A DNA stretch of 64,000 bases from NCBI RefSeq assembly GCF_900108095.1, contig NZ_FNWL01000001.1, forward strand, positions 1,240,001-1,304,000. Direction: 5' to 3'. The stretch comes from Natronorubrum sediminis (GTDB taxonomy: Archaea > Halobacteriota > Halobacteria > Halobacteriales > Natrialbaceae). The position numbers were made by a program, and so were the translations under genes. Shown here piece after piece: positions 17,084 through 26,332 of this stretch. Positions within the stretch are counted from its first letter, which is position 1; every line of letters starts with the position of its first letter. Under the pieces are notes generated by a model that saw only the letters and a list, made by a program, of their open reading frames with translations, did no database searches and had not been told where the DNA came from.

Positions 17084-17991
17084 GCGTCCTCGAGCGTCGA
17101 GACTCGAGTGTTTCGGCGTGGCTTGAGCACCCGACTGTGCGAGGCCTTCGGCGAAATCCGTCGGCCGTCGCGGGCGCACTCGTCGTCGCCGCACTCACCC
17201 TCCTCGGGGTCGTCGGCCCGTTTCTCACGCCGTACGACCCGAACGGCCAGCACCTCGACGCGCGGCTGCAGGGACCGTCGCTCGCCCATCCCCTCGGAAC
17301 CGATCAGCTCGGACGCGACGTCGCGACCAGAATCGTCTACGGCGCCCGTCTCACGCTCGGCATCGCCGTCCTCGTCACGGTCGTTCGCCTCACGATCGGC
17401 GTCGTCGTCGGCGTCGTCGCTGGCTACTGCGGCGGCTGGATCGACGAAGCACTCATGCGCGTCGTCGACATCCTGCTCGCGTTCCCCGGCATCATCCTCG
17501 CGCTCGTCGTCGCCGGCATCCTCGGGCCGAGTCTCACCAACCTCGTCCTCGCGCTCGCCGTCGTTGGCTGGACCCGATACGCGCGCGTCGTCCGCTCGAG
17601 CGTCCTCGAGTTACGCGAGCGGCCGTTCGTCGCGGCCTCGCGGCTGACCGGTGCGCCGCGACGACGCGTGTTGCGTCGGCACGTCCTTCCGAACGTGGCG
17701 GGTCCCGTCGTCGTCTTGGCGACGCTCGATCTCGGCGGCGTGATTCTCGGTGCTGCCGGGCTCTCCTTTCTCGGACTCGGTGCACAGCCCCCAGCACCCG
17801 AATGGGGGACGATGCTCTCGACGGGTCGTCACCACCTCCAGGATGCCTCGTGGCTGGTCAACGCACCCGGGATCGCGATCGTCGTCGCGGTGCTCGGAAC
17901 GAACCTGCTCGGCGACGGCCTGCGAGACGCGCTCGATCCGAACGACCGAGCCGAGCAAAGCGGTCGAACGGAGGTGAGTCGTCGTGAGTGA
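17080..17991 (+). CDS. ABC importer permease (DppC/NikC type)
   Basis: A 303-aa permease starting at GTG 17080 inside the preceding stop codon. It has an N-terminal cytosolic stretch, a first helix near GALVVAALTLLGVVGPFL, then the periplasmic segment with HPLGTDQLGRDVATRIVYGA (about 70-89), typical of DppC/NikC. The ATPase-contact loop is ERPFVAASRLTGAPRRRVLR (about 186-205), followed by HVLPNVAGPVVV. It pairs with the DppB-like permease to form the channel. Its end overlaps the ATPase gene start by 8 bp. Confidence 0.88.
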   Translation: MSVLERRDSSVSAWLEHPTVRGLRRNPSAVAGALVVAALTLLGVVGPFLTPYDPNGQHLDARLQGPSLAHPLGTDQLGRDVATRIVYGARLTLGIAVLVTVVRLTIGVVVGVVAGYCGGWIDEALMRVVDILLAFPGIILALVVAGILGPSLTNLVLALAVVGWTRYARVVRSSVLELRERPFVAASRLTGAPRRRVLRRHVLPNVAGPVVVLATLDLGGVILGAAGLSFLGLGAQPPAPEWGTMLSTGRHHLQDASWLVNAPGIAIVVAVLGTNLLGDGLRDALDPNDRAEQSGRTEVSRRE

Positions 17992-19990
17992 GTCACTGCT
18001 CGCGGTCTCGGACCTCCGCGTGCGCTTCGAAACGAGTGGGCGGACGGTCCGTGCGGTCAACGGCCTCTCGCTGTCGGTCGACTCCGGCGAGGTCGTCGGC
18101 CTCGTCGGCGAGAGCGGCTGTGGGAAGTCCGCGGCCGTCCGCGCGATCGCCGGCCTCCACGGCGACGACGCACGCGTCGAGGGGACCGTCTCCTTCGACG
18201 GCACCGACCTGCGCACACTCTCCGAGGAGCGCCAGCGTCAGATCCGCGCGACCCGGCTCTCGACGGTCTTTCAGGATCCCGCGGCGACGCTGACGCCGAC
18301 GCGAACGGTGAGCTTTCACCTCAAAGAGGCGTTGTGGCTCGCCGACCGCCCAGACGATCGCTCGCTCCGGTCCGCGCTGGGGATCACGCTCGGTCCGCGC
18401 GATTTGGGGAGCGGTCGTGGAAGTCGTGAGCGTCGAGAGCGAGCGCTCGATCTCCTCGAGCGCGTCGGATTGGCAGACGCCGACTATCTCGAGCGCTATC
18501 CCCACGAACTGAGCGGCGGCGAGGCTCAACGAGTCTCGATCGCCGTCGCACTGGCGTCGGAGCCGGAGCTGTTGCTCGCCGACGAACCAACGACGGCCCT
18601 CGACGCGACGACTCGTGACGACATCCTCGACCTGCTCGAGTCGCTCGTCGCCGAACGGGATCTGGCGCTGTTGCTCGTCAGTCACGATCTGGGGCTCGTC
18701 GGCGAGCGTTGTGACCGCGTTTCGGTGGCCTACGCCGGCGAATTGATGGAATCCGGCCCCGCCGACAGAGTGCTCGAGGAGCCACGCCACCCCTACACGC
18801 GGGCCCTCCTCGACTGTCGACTCGAGGGGGCGAATCCCGGCGAGCGAGTGCCGACGATCGACGGATCAGTGCCGGATCCAACCGTCGAGCGAGCGGGCTG
18901 TCCGTTCGCCTCGCGCTGTGCCCACGCGACGGCAACCTGTCGGCAGAGCGCGCCGCCGACGATTGACGACGAGCGCGGTCGGGTCCGCTGTGGCGAACTC
19001 GAGTCGGTCACAAAGCGCGGAGCAGGTCCGGATACCAACGGAACGCACGTCCCACCGTCAGGTTCGACCGACGGAGCCCGCTCCGGTTCGGTGGAAGAAA
19101 CCGAGACAGCGACGCGAGCGACGACGAGCGTGAGCTTCGACGGCGGCGTGGCAGCCGACGAGCCGGTTCTCGAGTTACGCGGCGTCTCGAAGCGCTATCC
19201 GATCGAGGACTCGTGGCTCTCGCGAGTGCGCGGACGGGATCGATACGCGAGCGCCGTCGACGACCTCTCGCTCACCGTTCGTCGCGGCGAGACCCTCGGC
19301 ATCGTCGGCGAGAGCGGGGCTGGAAAGTCGACCGTGATCGACCTCGCCACCGGCCTCGAGTCGCCCACGGCGGGGGAGGTCGTGTTCGACGGCGACACCG
19401 TCGGTCCGATTGCGAACCGCTCGCGCGACCAACTCGCGGCCGTCGGCCGGCTGTTTCAACACCCCCGCTCGAGTCTCGACCCCCGACAGCGGGTCTATCG
19501 AGCGATTTCCGAGCCGCTCCTTGAGGCCGGCTGGCGTCGCGACCGGCGACGCGAGCGCGTCTCGGAACTGCTCTCGCTGGTCGGGCTGGACGACCGCCAC
19601 ACCGAGCGTCGCCCGCGCGAACTCTCCGGCGGGCAGTGCCAGCGGATTGCCCTCGCGCGAGCACTCGCCCTCGAGCCGTCGCTGGTCGTCCTCGACGAGC
19701 CGACGGCTGCACTCGACGTCTCCGTTCGCGCACGGGTGTGTAACCTGTTGCTCGAGCTTCGAGATCGCCTGGACTGTGCGTTCGTGCTCGTGAGCCACGA
19801 CCTCGGCGTCGTTCGTCACCTCGCCGATCGTATCGCCGTCATGCGAGACGGGCAACTCGTCGAGTATGGCTCCGCTTCACGAGTCTGTGCCGAGCCGGAG
19901 TCCGCCTACACCGACGAGTTGCTCGCGGCCGCGAGCGGACTCGCAGACGAACCGACTGACAACCACGCCACGTTCCACCGCCACCGATGA
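17984..19990 (+). CDS. Fused double ABC ATPase of the importer (NikD-NikE / DppD-DppF type)
   Basis: A 668-aa protein carrying both ATPase domains that are normally separate. The first domain (about 1-260) has Walker A GESGCGKS (about 40-47), signature LSGGEAQRVS (about 177) and Walker B LLLADEPTTALD (about 197), followed by the oligopeptide/nickel C-terminal extension with cysteines (GCPFASRCAHATATC, about 304-318). A Ser/Thr-rich linker leads to the second domain (about 390-660) with GESGAGKS, LSGGQCQRIA and LVVLDEPTAALD. GTG 17984 is the start. The fusion fixes ATPase stoichiometry. Its TGA overlaps the next gene's ATG. Confidence 0.9.
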   Translation: MSESLLAVSDLRVRFETSGRTVRAVNGLSLSVDSGEVVGLVGESGCGKSAAVRAIAGLHGDDARVEGTVSFDGTDLRTLSEERQRQIRATRLSTVFQDPAATLTPTRTVSFHLKEALWLADRPDDRSLRSALGITLGPRDLGSGRGSRERRERALDLLERVGLADADYLERYPHELSGGEAQRVSIAVALASEPELLLADEPTTALDATTRDDILDLLESLVAERDLALLLVSHDLGLVGERCDRVSVAYAGELMESGPADRVLEEPRHPYTRALLDCRLEGANPGERVPTIDGSVPDPTVERAGCPFASRCAHATATCRQSAPPTIDDERGRVRCGELESVTKRGAGPDTNGTHVPPSGSTDGARSGSVEETETATRATTSVSFDGGVAADEPVLELRGVSKRYPIEDSWLSRVRGRDRYASAVDDLSLTVRRGETLGIVGESGAGKSTVIDLATGLESPTAGEVVFDGDTVGPIANRSRDQLAAVGRLFQHPRSSLDPRQRVYRAISEPLLEAGWRRDRRRERVSELLSLVGLDDRHTERRPRELSGGQCQRIALARALALEPSLVVLDEPTAALDVSVRARVCNLLLELRDRLDCAFVLVSHDLGVVRHLADRIAVMRDGQLVEYGSASRVCAEPESAYTDELLAAASGLADEPTDNHATFHRHR

Positions 19991-20784
19991 CACCAGACGA
20001 GACACTCTCGACAACGCCAGTAGCATCGACCACGACCGATTCGGCACCGACGCCGACGCATCCGACCTACGACGTCGCCGTCGTCGGCGGCGGCCCTGCC
20101 GGCTGCTCCGCTGCGGTCTTTACCGCCCGCGCGGACCTCGAGACGGTCCTCTTCGAACACGGCCGCGCATCCTTGCTGAAGTCAGCCCACCTCGAGAACT
20201 ACCTCGGCTTTCCCGTCGGTATCCAGCCCGCACAGTTTCTCGAGTTAGCACGCGAGCACGTCCGTAAGGTCGGCTGCACAGCACATCGAGCGGAAGTCAC
20301 GACGGTTCGACGCGTGGAGGGGGATAATGAATCAGGGTTCGTCCTCGAGACGGAGTCTCGAACCGTGCGGGCCGAACGCGTGATCGTCGCCTCCTGGGCG
20401 CGGACGGGGTTTCTCGAGGCCCTCGAGATTACGCGCGAACCCGAGGAGCCCGGGCCGGTGATGGTCGTCCCGACCGACGACGATGGGCGAACCGACTGCG
20501 AGGGGGTGTACGCGGCGGGTCGAATCACGAGTCGGAACCACCAAGCAATCGTCAACGCCGGCGATGGTGCCGACGTCGCGCTGACGCTCATCCGAGACGT
20601 ACGACCCGACTACTACAACGACTGGATCGTCCCCGACGGCTACTACGAGTCGTACGAGATGGCGGTCCCCGAGGGCGCCGAAGAAATCTCCGTGGCCGAG
20701 CGACGACGCCGAAAAGAGCGAGCCGAGGATAAGATGGCCGCATTCTTTGGCAGTGATCGGTCACTCGAGCGAGACGGAGAGTAA
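19987..20784 (+). CDS. Single-domain FAD oxidoreductase, thioredoxin-reductase-like
   Basis: A 265-aa flavoprotein overlapping the ATPase gene by 4 bp, so it is part of the importer operon. The FAD dinucleotide fold is at about 29-60 (YDVAVVGGGPAGCSAAVFTA), and the closing FAD motif is at about 170-200 (CEGVYAAGRITSRNHQAIVN). The NADPH domain and the CxxC active site of thioredoxin reductases are missing: sequence runs from RVIVASWARTGF directly to the closing motif. It ends in a charged helical tail (ERRRRKERAEDKMAAFFG). It may be a redox partner for the imported substrate or metal; the reaction is unknown. Confidence 0.75.
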   Translation: MTPDETLSTTPVASTTTDSAPTPTHPTYDVAVVGGGPAGCSAAVFTARADLETVLFEHGRASLLKSAHLENYLGFPVGIQPAQFLELAREHVRKVGCTAHRAEVTTVRRVEGDNESGFVLETESRTVRAERVIVASWARTGFLEALEITREPEEPGPVMVVPTDDDGRTDCEGVYAAGRITSRNHQAIVNAGDGADVALTLIRDVRPDYYNDWIVPDGYYESYEMAVPEGAEEISVAERRRRKERAEDKMAAFFGSDRSLERDGE

Positions 20785-20819
20785 GGGTTAACTAGGTTCC
20801 GCGGTTTCGTCTCGTGTAC

Positions 20820-20926
20820 GGGCCCTTAGCTCAGTCTGGTTAGAGCGCTCGGCTCATAACGCGATCGGACCTGGTTCGGTTGTGTGGGATACCGAGTGGT
20901 CGATGGTTCGAATCCGTCAGGGCCCA
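20820..20926 (+). tRNA. Elongator tRNA-Met (CAT) with an intron
   Basis: The exons form a 75-nt cloverleaf: acceptor GGGCCCT/AGGGCCC, discriminator A, anticodon stem CTCGG/CCGAG and loop CTCATAA with anticodon CAT at 20855-20857. The loop is interrupted after position 37 by an intron of about 32 nt (20859-20890, with one base of ambiguity because both borders are A). Haloarchaeal elongator tRNA-Met genes are known to carry an intron at this place; the one recalled from Haloferax is longer. A splicing endonuclease is expected elsewhere in the genome. Confidence 0.93.
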
Positions 20927-21039
20927 TGGAGCGAACCGAGCACTCCGCGAGGGTCGCGGAATGATGTCCTGTGGATTCGAACTAGACGACGGCGAGCGAA
21001 GCGAGCCGTCGGCGTAGTTACGAATCCGTCAGGGCCCAT
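20909..21039 (+). repeat. Duplicated 3' end of tRNA-Met (attachment-like direct repeat)
   Basis: The last 18 bases of the tRNA gene plus one more, cgaatccgtcagggcccat, occur at 20909-20927 and again perfectly at 21021-21039. The 93 bp between the copies hold no gene but include a strong hairpin (ACTA and GACGGC at 20981-20993 pairing with GCCGTC and TAGT at 21005-21018). Direct repeats of a tRNA 3' end are the scar left by integrase-type insertion, so this may be a nearly empty remnant. Confidence 0.6.
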
Positions 21040-21339
21040 CCGCAAAAACCCGAAGTGTAGCCGAAACAGATTCGGCCGATAGTCGGGCCTTGAACCATCC
21101 GAAGCGCCGGTTCATTGTTTCGGAAACACCGGGTTTCAACCCTGAACCGAACCAGCCACTAGTTCCGATCACACGAACCGCAGCTCTCGAGCATATGCTC
21201 GGAACCCAAGCGCTGGCGGAAGATCGCCATGCATACGCGCTCGCCGCGCGCCGATATACCAAATTTTCGAGAGGAGTCAGTAGCGCTCATCGGTCGCGTC
21301 GCTCCCTCAGGGAGCGAGCGATAGGGCAGACGGTACGAT
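21040..21339. other. Intergenic region before RNase J gene end, nothing recognised
   Basis: No convincing gene, RNA or repeat. Short open frames here lack recognisable domains. Downstream of tRNA-Met and the 3' end of the leftward RNase J gene meet in this segment. Confidence 0.4.
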
Positions 21340-22677
21340 TCAGTTTATTTGAATAACGTTTCCGTTCGACGTGATGTGTAAATCCTCTCCAAGCGTGTAG
21401 CCTTGATTAGACGCGAGATCGACGTATCCCGAAAGTCCGCTGAGGTCTTGGTGTGCCGGGATGATGTTCTCTGGTTGAAGCGCATCGAGCATCGTGTAGT
21501 GACCTTCCTGGCAGAGGTGGCCCGAAACGTGGATGTCGGAGTAAACGCGCGCTCCTTGCATGCCGAGCAATTTCTCCGCTTGATGGCGTTGGCCCACGTT
21601 GGTCGGCTCGGGAATGACGCGTGCGGAGTAGACTACCTTGTCGCCGGGCTCGAGTTCGAACTCGGTTTCGCCACGAGCCATTCGCGTAAGGAGTGCTCGC
21701 GGTTCGCCCTGGTGGCCAGTGACGATCGGCAGGAAGTTCTCTTTGCCCTCGTTCATGATCCGCTCTAAGGTCTGTTCGATGGAGCGGCGATAGCCAACCA
21801 TTTCGACATCCGATGGGAAATCGACGCCGATCTGCTTGGCGGTTCCCGAGTACGTTTCCATCGATCGACCGAGCAAGATCGGCGTCCGTCCGATATCTCG
21901 AGCAAATTCGATGAGCGATTTGACTCGAGCGATATGGCTCGAGAACGTCGATGCGAGGATTGCACCGTCGTAGTCCTCCATGCTGTAGAGGACGTCTCGA
22001 AGGTGTTCTCGCGCGACGCTCTCGCTGGGAGTTCTGCCTTTCTTGTTCGCGTTCGTACAGTCTTCGATGTAACAGAGGACGCCTTCACGGCCGATCTCAC
22101 GGAAGCGATCCATATCGATCGGGTCGCCGATGACAGGGTTGTGGTCCATACGCTTGTCGAGTCCGTAGACGACAGCGCCTTCCGGCGTGTGCAAGACCGG
22201 GTTGATCGCCTGGATGATCGAGTGGGTGACGTTGACGAATTCGAGTTCACAGCCGTGGTCACCGATCGTCATCGTTTCGCCGGCCTCCATTTTGACGAGA
22301 TCGTTGTCGAGATCGAACTTCTGCTCTTCTTCGGCATCGTCGCTCACGAGTTCGATCGTGAACGGTGTCCCGACGATGGGTGCGTCGTATCGATGAGCGA
22401 GTTTGCTGATCGCCCCGATGTGATCGAGGTGACCGTGCGTCGGGACGATCGCCTGAACGTCGCCCTCTAAGTCGCTCATAACCCGGTCATCGGGGATCGC
22501 ACCCATGTCGATCAGATCGAGACTGTGCATCCCTTCGGTTCGGATATTATCGTGAATGAGGACCTTCGAAAGGTTCAGTCCCATGTCGAAGATCACGATA
22601 TCGTCACCGGCGCGGACGGCGGTCATCTGCCGTCCGACTTCTTCGTAGCCGCCAATCGTCGCAATTTCAATTTCCAT
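21340..22677 (-). CDS. rnj: Archaeal RNase J, 5'-3' exoribonuclease
   Basis: A 445-aa metallo-beta-lactamase/beta-CASP ribonuclease of the aRNase J group that degrades RNA from the 5' end. The zinc motif is [13 protein letters not shown] (about 78-90), with further ligands in FVNVTHSI (about 148) and the beta-CASP motifs in TGHQGEP (about 318), SARVIPEP (about 350) and [14 protein letters not shown] (about 385-398). It is shorter than bacterial RNase J because the C-terminal domain is absent, as is normal in Euryarchaeota. The gene is monocistronic. Confidence 0.93.
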   Translation of the reverse strand: MEIEIATIGGYEEVGRQMTAVRAGDDIVIFDMGLNLSKVLIHDNIRTEGMHSLDLIDMGAIPDDRVMSDLEGDVQAIVPTHGHLDHIGAISKLAHRYDAPIVGTPFTIELVSDDAEEEQKFDLDNDLVKMEAGETMTIGDHGCELEFVNVTHSIIQAINPVLHTPEGAVVYGLDKRMDHNPVIGDPIDMDRFREIGREGVLCYIEDCTNANKKGRTPSESVAREHLRDVLYSMEDYDGAILASTFSSHIARVKSLIEFARDIGRTPILLGRSMETYSGTAKQIGVDFPSDVEMVGYRRSIEQTLERIMNEGKENFLPIVTGHQGEPRALLTRMARGETEFELEPGDKVVYSARVIPEPTNVGQRHQAEKLLGMQGARVYSDIHVSGHLCQEGHYTMLDALQPENIIPAHQDLSGLSGYVDLASNQGYTLGEDLHITSNGNVIQIN

Positions 22678-23176
22678 TGGTAAACCCGATCATAGCAGTC
22701 CGTACGACACAGCCTCGCAGCCAGAATGGCCACCTCGTGGGTATCCGAACGTTCAGTAACGTGAGCGAGCAAGTCGAACACATCCGTGGCGATTCCAAAA
22801 TCGAACGTTCGGTCCCGACTGTGCCAAGGACAGCGCCTCTTTCGGTTAGGTGGATAACGTCCTTCCACACGTAAGTACTCCCGGATTACGAGAGTGTAGA
22901 GCGGACAGCTGAGCGAGGAAATCGAACCACAAAACATATTCCGCTATCGATTGACCAATCTTGTAGGTAGGTGGACAACGGGTAGGGGTATCCGTGGATT
23001 ATGTCCACCGATTTATCACCATCTAGAAACGCATATCTCGTCTATCTGATGGGACTCTTACCGACGACGTGCTGCAAGAGTCCGGTGCCCGCCGTCTGGC
23101 GATAGTAGCGAAAACGGATCGACCTGAGGAGATCGGAGACGAAGCGTTTATCCACGATTTCACGCCACTACTCACC
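22678..23176. other. Divergent intergenic region, RNase J / HD hydrolase
   Basis: No convincing gene. It contains promoters for both flanking genes and a pronounced hairpin at 22970-23009. AT-rich stretches at 22925-22945 and 23008-23025 are candidates for promoter boxes of the rightward gene. Confidence 0.4.
22970..23009. other. Forty-base two-part hairpin
   Basis: An outer 8-bp stem GGTGGACA/TGTCCACC (22970-22977 with 23002-23009) encloses a 7-bp inner stem ACGGGTA/TATCCGT (one G-U pair) with loop GGGG (22985-22988). A six-base bulge lies on the 3' side. As RNA on the plus strand it would sit in the leader of the HD hydrolase gene. No known family was recognised. Confidence 0.4.
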
Positions 23177-23815
23177 ATGCTCGAGGCAGTCCGAACCCGC
23201 GCCGAGACCTATTTCGAGGAGGCCCCACCAGCACACGATTGGCACCACGTCGAACGCGTCGACGCGCTGGCCTCGAGACTGATCAGCGACCACCCTGAGT
23301 CGAAACCCGTCGACGAGACCGTCGTCGCGCTGGCCGTAGCTCTTCACGATATCGGCCGAGAACGAGAGGATCGCGGCGAGATCGACGATCACGCGAGTTG
23401 GGGAGCCACGGAAGCGGGACGGATACTCGAGTCCCACGACGTCTCGTCGGACACCGTCGAGCACGTAAAGCAGTGTATTCGCGCTCACCGATACTCGAAC
23501 GCGATCGAACCGGAGACGCTCGAGGCCGAAATCGTCAGCGATGCGGACAACCTCGACGCGTTGGGTGCCGTCGGGGTCGCGCGGGTGTTCGCCCACGGCG
23601 GCACGCTCGAGGAGGCGATGTACGATCCTGCCGTCCCGGTCGCCGAGGACGAGACGGCGTCGGGGAAGACGCAGTACAACCACCTCCACAAGAAGATCCT
23701 CGACCTGCCCGAGCGGATGTACACCGACGTCGGCTGGGAACTCGCGACGGAGCGGGCGCAGTTCGTGCGAACGTTCCTCGAGCAATTCGATGCGGAACGT
23801 GCCGGTGAGCGGTAG
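23177..23815 (+). CDS. HD-domain metal-dependent phosphohydrolase
   Basis: A 212-aa HD hydrolase related to the bacterial YedJ-like proteins. The metal ligands are in APPAHDWHHVERV (about 15-27), the HD pair in ALAVALHDIGRERED (about 50-64), further His in DDHASWGATEAGRIL and the late Asp in IVSDADNLDALGAVGVARVF (about 122-141). It probably hydrolyses a phosphomonoester or nucleotide; the substrate is unknown. Start ATG at 23177 (MLEAVRTRAE) is the conserved-looking one; an in-frame start 108 bp upstream is unlikely. Confidence 0.83.
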   Translation: MLEAVRTRAETYFEEAPPAHDWHHVERVDALASRLISDHPESKPVDETVVALAVALHDIGREREDRGEIDDHASWGATEAGRILESHDVSSDTVEHVKQCIRAHRYSNAIEPETLEAEIVSDADNLDALGAVGVARVFAHGGTLEEAMYDPAVPVAEDETASGKTQYNHLHKKILDLPERMYTDVGWELATERAQFVRTFLEQFDAERAGER

Positions 23816-24081
23816 GTGGATACCTAGTCGCGGGAACCTCGAATCGAGACCATTCAGCGAGAAGACTCGAGGTAACGGCCGAATCGAGAGCGGCTAGTAC
23901 AAAGAGACGAGTGAGAGCGGCCAGTACGAAGGGGCGAGTGAGAGGGGAGACGGACGAGGGACAGCCACGAACTCGACAGTCACTGCAGCGAGTCAGTTCG
24001 GTTTTGGATAGAGTCATTGCGACAGACGGCACGGCGTTTTTCAGTCGCTCTGTCGTATCACTACGTGCCGAGGTGAGATTG

Positions 24082-24327
24082 ATGCAAGAGACAACCATCG
24101 ACAGATCCGTTCCGGATCCACTCGAGACGTTGATTGTAACGCTCGCCGCGGCATCGAGATACGATGTCCTGCTGGGGATTATTCCCGTTGCATACGCGAG
24201 CGCGATACTCGTAGCGGGACTCTCGAGCGTTCCACTCGTACTGACGATGCTCGTCGCGTCACTCGTTGGCGTGGTCGTCATCGTCGACGCGTGTTACCTC
24301 AATCCGCTGACCGAGGCGCGCTCGTAG
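24082..24327 (+). CDS. Small membrane protein, two helices
   Basis: An 81-aa protein with two hydrophobic segments (about 29-46, VLLGIIPVAYASAILVAG, and 50-70, VPLVLTMLVASLVGVVVIVD). Its pattern resembles a small haloarchaeal membrane family of unknown role. ATG 24082 is chosen because upstream in-frame sequence lacks any family character. It is followed 172 bp later by the Fe-S scaffold gene. Confidence 0.6.
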   Translation: MQETTIDRSVPDPLETLIVTLAAASRYDVLLGIIPVAYASAILVAGLSSVPLVLTMLVASLVGVVVIVDACYLNPLTEARS

Positions 24328-24499
24328 GGCCCCAGCAGATTCTCACAGTGTGTATCGGACCCGACCGAGAAAAAGCGAGTCGACTGCCGTCTCGAGGTGG
24401 TCACGCGGACAGTCGTCTTCGAGACGGCGAACCGTCGTGACAGCCTCGTGTGTCGCCCCGGAACCCTTTTACAACTCTCGCGTCTATTCGGATGCAACG

Positions 24500-24919
24500 A
24501 TGGGACTGGGCTCGGATATGTACCGACAGCAGATTCTCGACCACTACAAGAACCCGCGGAACTACGGGCAACTCGAGGATCCAACGTTTACCCACATCGG
24601 CGAGAACCCGATGTGCGGTGACGAGATTCGGATGGACGTCGTCCTCGCCGACGACGAGGAGACGATCGAACGCGTGGCCTTCTCCGGTGATGGCTGTGCG
24701 ATCAGTCAGGCCTCGGCGAGCATGCTCTCGACTGAGCTCGCAGGCAAGACGATCGACGAACTACTCGAGATGGATCGCGACGACGTCATCGACATGCTCG
24801 GTGTCGACATCTCGCCGATGCGAGTCAAGTGTGCCGTGTTGGCGGAGAAGGTCGCCCAGGACGGCGCGGAGATTTATCAGGGCGAACTCGACGTCGAGAA
24901 GACGACGACCGAGGACTAA
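24500..24919 (+). CDS. sufU: Fe-S cluster scaffold protein (SufU/IscU family)
   Basis: A 139-aa NifU N-terminal domain protein on which Fe-S clusters are assembled or by which a cysteine desulfurase is activated. The three cysteine ligands are present: ENPMCGDEIRMD (about 37), SGDGCAISQASASML (about 63) and RVKCAVLAEKV (about 112). The Asp beside the first Cys and the family start MYRQQILDHYKNPRNYG match SufU. No partner cysteine desulfurase lies next door. ATG 24500 fits; an upstream in-frame start would add 50 unrelated residues. Confidence 0.88.
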   Translation: MGLGSDMYRQQILDHYKNPRNYGQLEDPTFTHIGENPMCGDEIRMDVVLADDEETIERVAFSGDGCAISQASASMLSTELAGKTIDELLEMDRDDVIDMLGVDISPMRVKCAVLAEKVAQDGAEIYQGELDVEKTTTED

Positions 24920-25106
24920 GGCTCATTTTTCCGTATTGGGCTCGATCGTTGCGCTTCGTTTAGTGCTCCCCCGCAATTAGACTGAAAAGGCGCTCGCTCA
25001 CGTTATTCACTCGCAGGTGTAACACTCCTCCCACCGTGGACGCCAGTCGCCTCGTTCGACACGTACTCGAGCGAACAGTCCAGTTGGGTGGCGTCCGATA
25101 CGTCGA

Positions 25107-26138
25107 TTACTCTGGCTTCAGGCCACCGTCTTGGACGCGCATGACGCCCTCACCGTCGGCGAGGTTTGGCGCGTCGACGAGGCGGACGATTCGTTTGTCG
25201 CCTTTGGATTTGCGGAGGTAGATTCGGAAGGTGGACTTGTGGCCGAGGATGTTGCCACCGATCGGCTGAGTTGGGTCGCCGAAGAACGAGTCGGGGTTCG
25301 AGGCGACCTGGTTCGTCACGATCACGGCGGCGTTGTAGAGGTTTCCGACCTTGTCGAGGTCGTGGAGGTGCTTGTTGAGTTTCTGCTGTCGGTCTGCGAG
25401 CTGGCCACGACCGACGTACTCAGCACGGAAGTGAGCGGTCAGTGAGTCGACTGCGAGCAGCCGGACGGGGTACTCCGAGTCCTCGTGTTCGCTGGCCAGT
25501 TCCTTCGCCTTCTCGGCCAGCAACATCTGGTGGTTGGAGTTGAACGCCTTCGCGACGTGGATCTTGTCGAGGATGTCCTCGATGAGTTCGTCGACAGCGG
25601 CCTCGTCGTCGGCCGAACCTTCCATTTCACGGTCCTCGAGGGTCGCGTTGATCGCTTCGTCTGGCAGTCCACGAACCATGTCGTCGATTCGCTCCGGTCG
25701 GAACGTGTCCTCACTGTCTACGAAAATCGCGCTGCCGTGGAGGCCGCCGACTTCCTTGGGAAGCTGGACGTTGACGGCCATCTGGTGGGTGACCTGGGAC
25801 TTTCCGGATCCGAACTCGCCGTAGACTTCGGTGATCGACTGCGTTTCGATTCCGCCACCGAGGAGGTCGTCGACCTCGTCGATGTGCCAGCTTAGCTTGC
25901 CGATTTCGTTTCGTCGCTCGAGGACGGTCGAGCCGGTCTCGAAGCCGCCGATGTCGGCGGCGTCACGAGCGGCACGGACGATGTCGGAGGCGGTCGACTC
26001 GCCGACGTCGGCCGTGTTCGAGAGTTCGGACGGCGAGGCGACGGCCAGGCTCTGGAAGGATTCGAAGCCTGCGTCGTGGAGTTTGTCTGCGGTTGCCGGT
26101 CCAACGCCGGGAAGTGTTTCGAGATCTGCTTCGGGCAT
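25107..26138 (-). CDS. radA: RadA recombinase
   Basis: A 343-aa RecA/Rad51-family recombinase for strand exchange. Helix-hairpin-helix DNA-binding motifs open the protein ([20 protein letters not shown], 5-24). Walker A is GEFGSGKSQ (about 107-115), Walker B region [16 protein letters not shown] (about 222), the DNA-binding loop region follows with [19 protein letters not shown], and [20 protein letters not shown] is at about 270-289. No intein is present. ATG 26138 begins [11 protein letters not shown]; the in-frame ATG 27 bp upstream is less likely. Monocistronic. Confidence 0.97.
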   Translation of the reverse strand: MPEADLETLPGVGPATADKLHDAGFESFQSLAVASPSELSNTADVGESTASDIVRAARDAADIGGFETGSTVLERRNEIGKLSWHIDEVDDLLGGGIETQSITEVYGEFGSGKSQVTHQMAVNVQLPKEVGGLHGSAIFVDSEDTFRPERIDDMVRGLPDEAINATLEDREMEGSADDEAAVDELIEDILDKIHVAKAFNSNHQMLLAEKAKELASEHEDSEYPVRLLAVDSLTAHFRAEYVGRGQLADRQQKLNKHLHDLDKVGNLYNAAVIVTNQVASNPDSFFGDPTQPIGGNILGHKSTFRIYLRKSKGDKRIVRLVDAPNLADGEGVMRVQDGGLKPE

Positions 26139-26332
26139 ACTCCCTGCTTGTGCCGGACCCCCCATAAACCCTCGTTAACAGGAGGGTGAAAGTGAAAGTG
26201 CAAGACTGCGACGGGGTTGTGTTCCAACTAATCAACAGGTTTACCAGTGAAAGCGAGACGGTGTTCGAGCAGCGCCAGCAGCCACTGGGAGCGAAGACTC
26301 GAGCCGTAAATTTCTAGTCGAGGCGTCCGAAT

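Noticed and set aside
21029-21356. Short overlapping frames on both strands downstream of tRNA-Met
   Set aside because: No domain, no ribosome binding site, and they start within the duplicated tRNA segment.
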